NCBI GenBank assembly: GCA_900554925.1
Contig: USJG01000016.1
Coordinates: 1-25,828 of the forward strand
Source: an uncultured Lachnospiraceae bacterium
GTDB taxonomy: Bacteria > Bacillota > Clostridia > Lachnospirales > Lachnospiraceae
Reading direction: 5' to 3'
DNA length: 25,828 nt
Under the pieces are notes generated by a model. The model saw only the letters and a list, made by a program, of their open reading frames with translations. It was not told the DNA's origin and searched no databases. Positions 23,924-25,828 of the stretch are shown in pieces (the first letter of the stretch is position 1; the number at the start of each line of letters is the position of its first letter). Position numbers and translations under genes: made by a program.

Positions 23924-24949
23924 TTATTGTAATGCTGTCTTGATAATTTTCTCACACAATTCTTCAAATGAAATTCCTTCTGCCGCAGCCTCCTGGGGAA
24001 GCAGAGAGGTTGGCGTCATGCCGGGCAGTGTATTTGCCTCCAGGCAATAAATCTCTCCCGTCTCGCTCATCATAAAATCCATTCTGGCATAATTCTTTAA
24101 GCGGAGCACCTTAAATGCTGCTTCCGCGTAGCCCTGCATTTCTTTTGCCTTTTCCTCTGAAAGCAGGGCCGGACAGGTTTCAATGGTTGAGCCTGCCTGA
24201 TACTTATTCTTATAATCATAAAAACCCTGCAAAGGAGCGATTTCTATCACAGGCAGCGCCTTTCCGTCCATAACTCCCACGGAAAATTCCCGCCCCTTTA
24301 TGTACTGCTCCACAATTACTTCATTATCATAGCGAAAGGCTTCCTCTAAAGCTTTCTCATAATCTTCTTCCTTATTCACAATGCTGACTCCTACGCTGGA
24401 GCCGCCGCAGCAGGCCTTAACAATACAGGGTACCGGCACCTGCCTTTCCTGCTTTTCTCCTTTTTTCATCCTGATTCCCGCAGGCGCAGGTATTCCATAG
24501 CAGGCAAAAATATCCTTGGTGATCCCCTTATCCATGCAAATGGCAGAACTCACATAATCTGTTCCTGTATAAGTGATCCCCATTAAATCAAAGCATGCCT
24601 GAATTTTTCCGTTTTCTCCGTTTTCTCCATGAAGGGCCATAAAGACCACATCTGCTGCCTGACAAATAGAAATCACGTTAGGTCCGAAAAAATTTTTATC
24701 CCCGTCAGGCCGCATTGCCTTAACCTGCTCAATATCCGGATTTTTGTCGGTTATAACGCCCATTTCTCCGGCCCAGTCCTTCTCCTTCTCAAAGATACCG
24801 TCTGCGTCTTCCTCCTCACATCCCAAATAAACATCCAAAAGAACTGCCTGATGTCCGTTCTTTTTTAATGCCCTGTATATCATAGCGCCAGAGCTAAGGG
24901 AAACATCCCTCTCTGTGCTGATTCCTCCTGCCAGAACTACTATTTTCAT
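23924..24949 (-). CDS. ddl: D-alanine--D-alanine ligase
   Basis: Ddl joins two D-alanines with ATP for the peptidoglycan stem peptide. The 341-residue ATP-grasp protein has GGISTERDVSLSSG (Glu13), HGENGENGKIQ and the ATP-loop CGGSSVGVS. The segment FYDYKNKY near 243-250 carries the tyrosine typical of D-Ala-D-Ala rather than D-Ala-D-Lac ligases. The C-terminal metal-binding block is EANTLPGMTPTSL. The insertion between about residues 41 and 85 is longer than in many Ddl proteins. It is the first gene of ddl-murF; GGCGGATC precedes the ATG. Confidence 0.96.
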   Translation of the reverse strand: MKIVVLAGGISTERDVSLSSGAMIYRALKKNGHQAVLLDVYLGCEEEDADGIFEKEKDWAGEMGVITDKNPDIEQVKAMRPDGDKNFFGPNVISICQAADVVFMALHGENGENGKIQACFDLMGITYTGTDYVSSAICMDKGITKDIFACYGIPAPAGIRMKKGEKQERQVPVPCIVKACCGGSSVGVSIVNKEEDYEKALEEAFRYDNEVIVEQYIKGREFSVGVMDGKALPVIEIAPLQGFYDYKNKYQAGSTIETCPALLSEEKAKEMQGYAEAAFKVLRLKNYARMDFMMSETGEIYCLEANTLPGMTPTSLLPQEAAAEGISFEELCEKIIKTALQ

Positions 24950-24991
24950 ATTTTTGATCCGCCTTTCCGAAATATCTTTCCCACGCCTTTT

Positions 24992-25020
24992 ATTTTACAT
25001 CCACTTTTTCCATTTATAAA
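24992..25020 (-). promoter_or_regulatory. Possible promoter of ddl-murF
   Basis: On the minus strand, -35 TTTATA (complement of 25015-25020) and -10 TAAAAT (complement of 24992-24997) are 17 bases apart. It lies in the 108-base gap between the upstream GH9-like gene and ddl. No clear terminator separates that gene from ddl, so read-through is also possible. Confidence 0.4.
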
Positions 25021-25057
25021 GTGAATAATATGCCTGCAAAATTGCAAAAGATGCTGT

Positions 25058-25828
25058 TTACTTATCCAGACTGTCGGCAATTTCACTGAGAATTAAAATC
25101 AGCTTGCTGTCTGCGTCAAACTGTTTCATAATGCCAAGGCTGCTGTCAATGGTTTCATAACTGTTTTCCCCAGCATCATCAATATAACTGACAGCATTGT
25201 CATTCCTTCCCAGAAAATAATGCAGATGATTTTCTATTATAGTTTCATATTCGTGATTGGTAATAATATGATTTACCACCGTCAGATACATCATATTAAG
25301 AAGCAGTCGGTTATGATTATCCTGCTGTTTATTTCCTGCTGTAAAATAAATATCTGATCTGGCAGCCTCTGAAATTTCTTCTGCCTGATCCATCAGCATT
25401 TTCATAATCTTCTCGCACAGCGTAAGATTCACGGTCTGCTTGGTGGAAATATAGGTAACACAGCCAAGCAATACAATTTCATCCTGTTTCTCCTGCCATT
25501 TTTCTGTAGTTAAATACTCTTCAATGTATTTGTGATAGCTTCTCTTGCCTGCTGCTCTGTACAGTTCTGCCGCTGCCGCAAATTTCCACTTATCTTCTTC
25601 CTTTTCTGTATCTGTTTCATAGAGCTGCGCATGCTTCCAGGCTCTGTCTGCCGCTTTCAGACAGAACGTGGCATATTCATTATCATAGTTCTGATATAAA
25701 TAGCTGAACCTGGCAAGGGCCATGGCAAATGCCAGCTCCGCCTCCGGGGAGGCCGGTTCCACATAAATATCCGCTGTTTTTCCCACCGCATTTCCATTGG
25801 AGGCATAAATTGTCACACCGGCATATAC
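25058..25828 (-). CDS. GH9-like (six-hairpin) protein, C-terminal 256 residues; partial at window edge
   Basis: The frame stays open to the window edge, so only the C-terminal part is seen and the true start lies outside. The region PEAELAFAMALARFSYLYQN through CLKAADRAWKHAQ matches the way GH9 catalytic barrels describe successive helices. NHNRLLLNMMYL followed by HYFLGRNDNAVSYI matches the GH9 segment with LGRN-x-x-x-x-SYV. In active GH9 cellulases this is followed by a PHHR-type histidine block and a final Asn-Glu catalytic block. Here the protein ends about 40 residues after LGRN and shows neither. Only 108 bases separate its stop from ddl, so the missing part is not downstream. Either it is a catalytically degenerate GH9 relative or a related helical-barrel protein. 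Confidence 0.65.
   Translation of the reverse strand, partial: VYAGVTIYASNGNAVGKTADIYVEPASPEAELAFAMALARFSYLYQNYDNEYATFCLKAADRAWKHAQLYETDTEKEEDKWKFAAAAELYRAAGKRSYHKYIEEYLTTEKWQEKQDEIVLLGCVTYISTKQTVNLTLCEKIMKMLMDQAEEISEAARSDIYFTAGNKQQDNHNRLLLNMMYLTVVNHIITNHEYETIIENHLHYFLGRNDNAVSYIDDAGENSYETIDSSLGIMKQFDADSKLILILSEIADSLDK

Noticed and set aside
23924..24949. Vancomycin-resistance type D-Ala-D-Lac ligase
   Set aside because: The FYDYKNKY segment keeps the tyrosine of D-Ala-D-Ala ligases, and no vanH, vanX or regulator genes are nearby.
1..25828. CRISPR array, tRNA, rRNA, prophage, toxin-antitoxin or restriction-type genes
   Set aside because: I looked for regularly spaced repeats, cloverleaf-like conserved segments and recognisable phage or defence proteins and found none. 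The only tandem repeat is the short DnaA-box-like array.

Overview
The window looks like chromosomal DNA of a Gram-positive, spore-forming-lineage Clostridia, most likely a Lachnospiraceae (Clostridium cluster XIVa) gut bacterium. The reasons are a GlgC/GlgD pair, SpoVG, a long divergent Prs, a DnaD/DnaI-type primosome pair, moderate GC content, and a GH112 phosphorylase operon typical of gut Lachnospiraceae and bifidobacteria. This assignment is inference from gene content; no 16S gene or other taxonomic marker is present.

Layout, left to right. (1) 1-110 is one arm of a dispersed repeat that reappears at 21537-21646. (2) 367-6203 (+) is a catabolic operon: strong promoter, sugar-binding lipoprotein, intercistronic terminator, two ABC permeases, a 54-residue membrane protein, and a GH112 beta-galactoside phosphorylase. 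It has no ATPase, so a shared one elsewhere is implied. (3) 6203-13307 (-) is a housekeeping block transcribed as glgC-glgD-spoVG and then pth-mfd. Its order echoes the Bacillus spoVG-glmU-prs-ctc-pth-mfd block, with glgCD where the nucleotidyltransferase glmU would be. (4) 13455-18495 (+) is murC, then a terminator and an array of DnaA-box-like 9-mers, then a dnaD-like gene, a dnaI/dnaC-like helicase loader and a divergent prs. (5) 18533-21306 (-) is a translationally coupled pair: a GT2 polyprenyl-phosphate-type glycosyltransferase and a large polytopic membrane protein. (6) 21326-21650 is a long imperfect palindrome (MITE-like), followed by plsC on +. (7) 22506-25828 (-) is ddl-murF, preceded by the 3' end of a GH9-like gene cut by the window edge.

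Functionally, the housekeeping parts serve cell-envelope synthesis (murC, ddl, murF, plsC, GT2 unit), replication and repair (dnaD, dnaI, mfd), glycogen storage (glgCD) and nucleotide supply (prs). The left end is an accessory carbohydrate-uptake locus in which the imported disaccharide is split by phosphate, conserving energy as galactose 1-phosphate.

I found no clear novel defence or mobile system. The features most worth a second look are the head-to-tail DnaA-box array upstream of the primosome genes, the two-copy palindromic repeat, the GH9-like protein that lacks the usual catalytic C-terminus, and the tiny membrane protein inside the phosphorylase operon.
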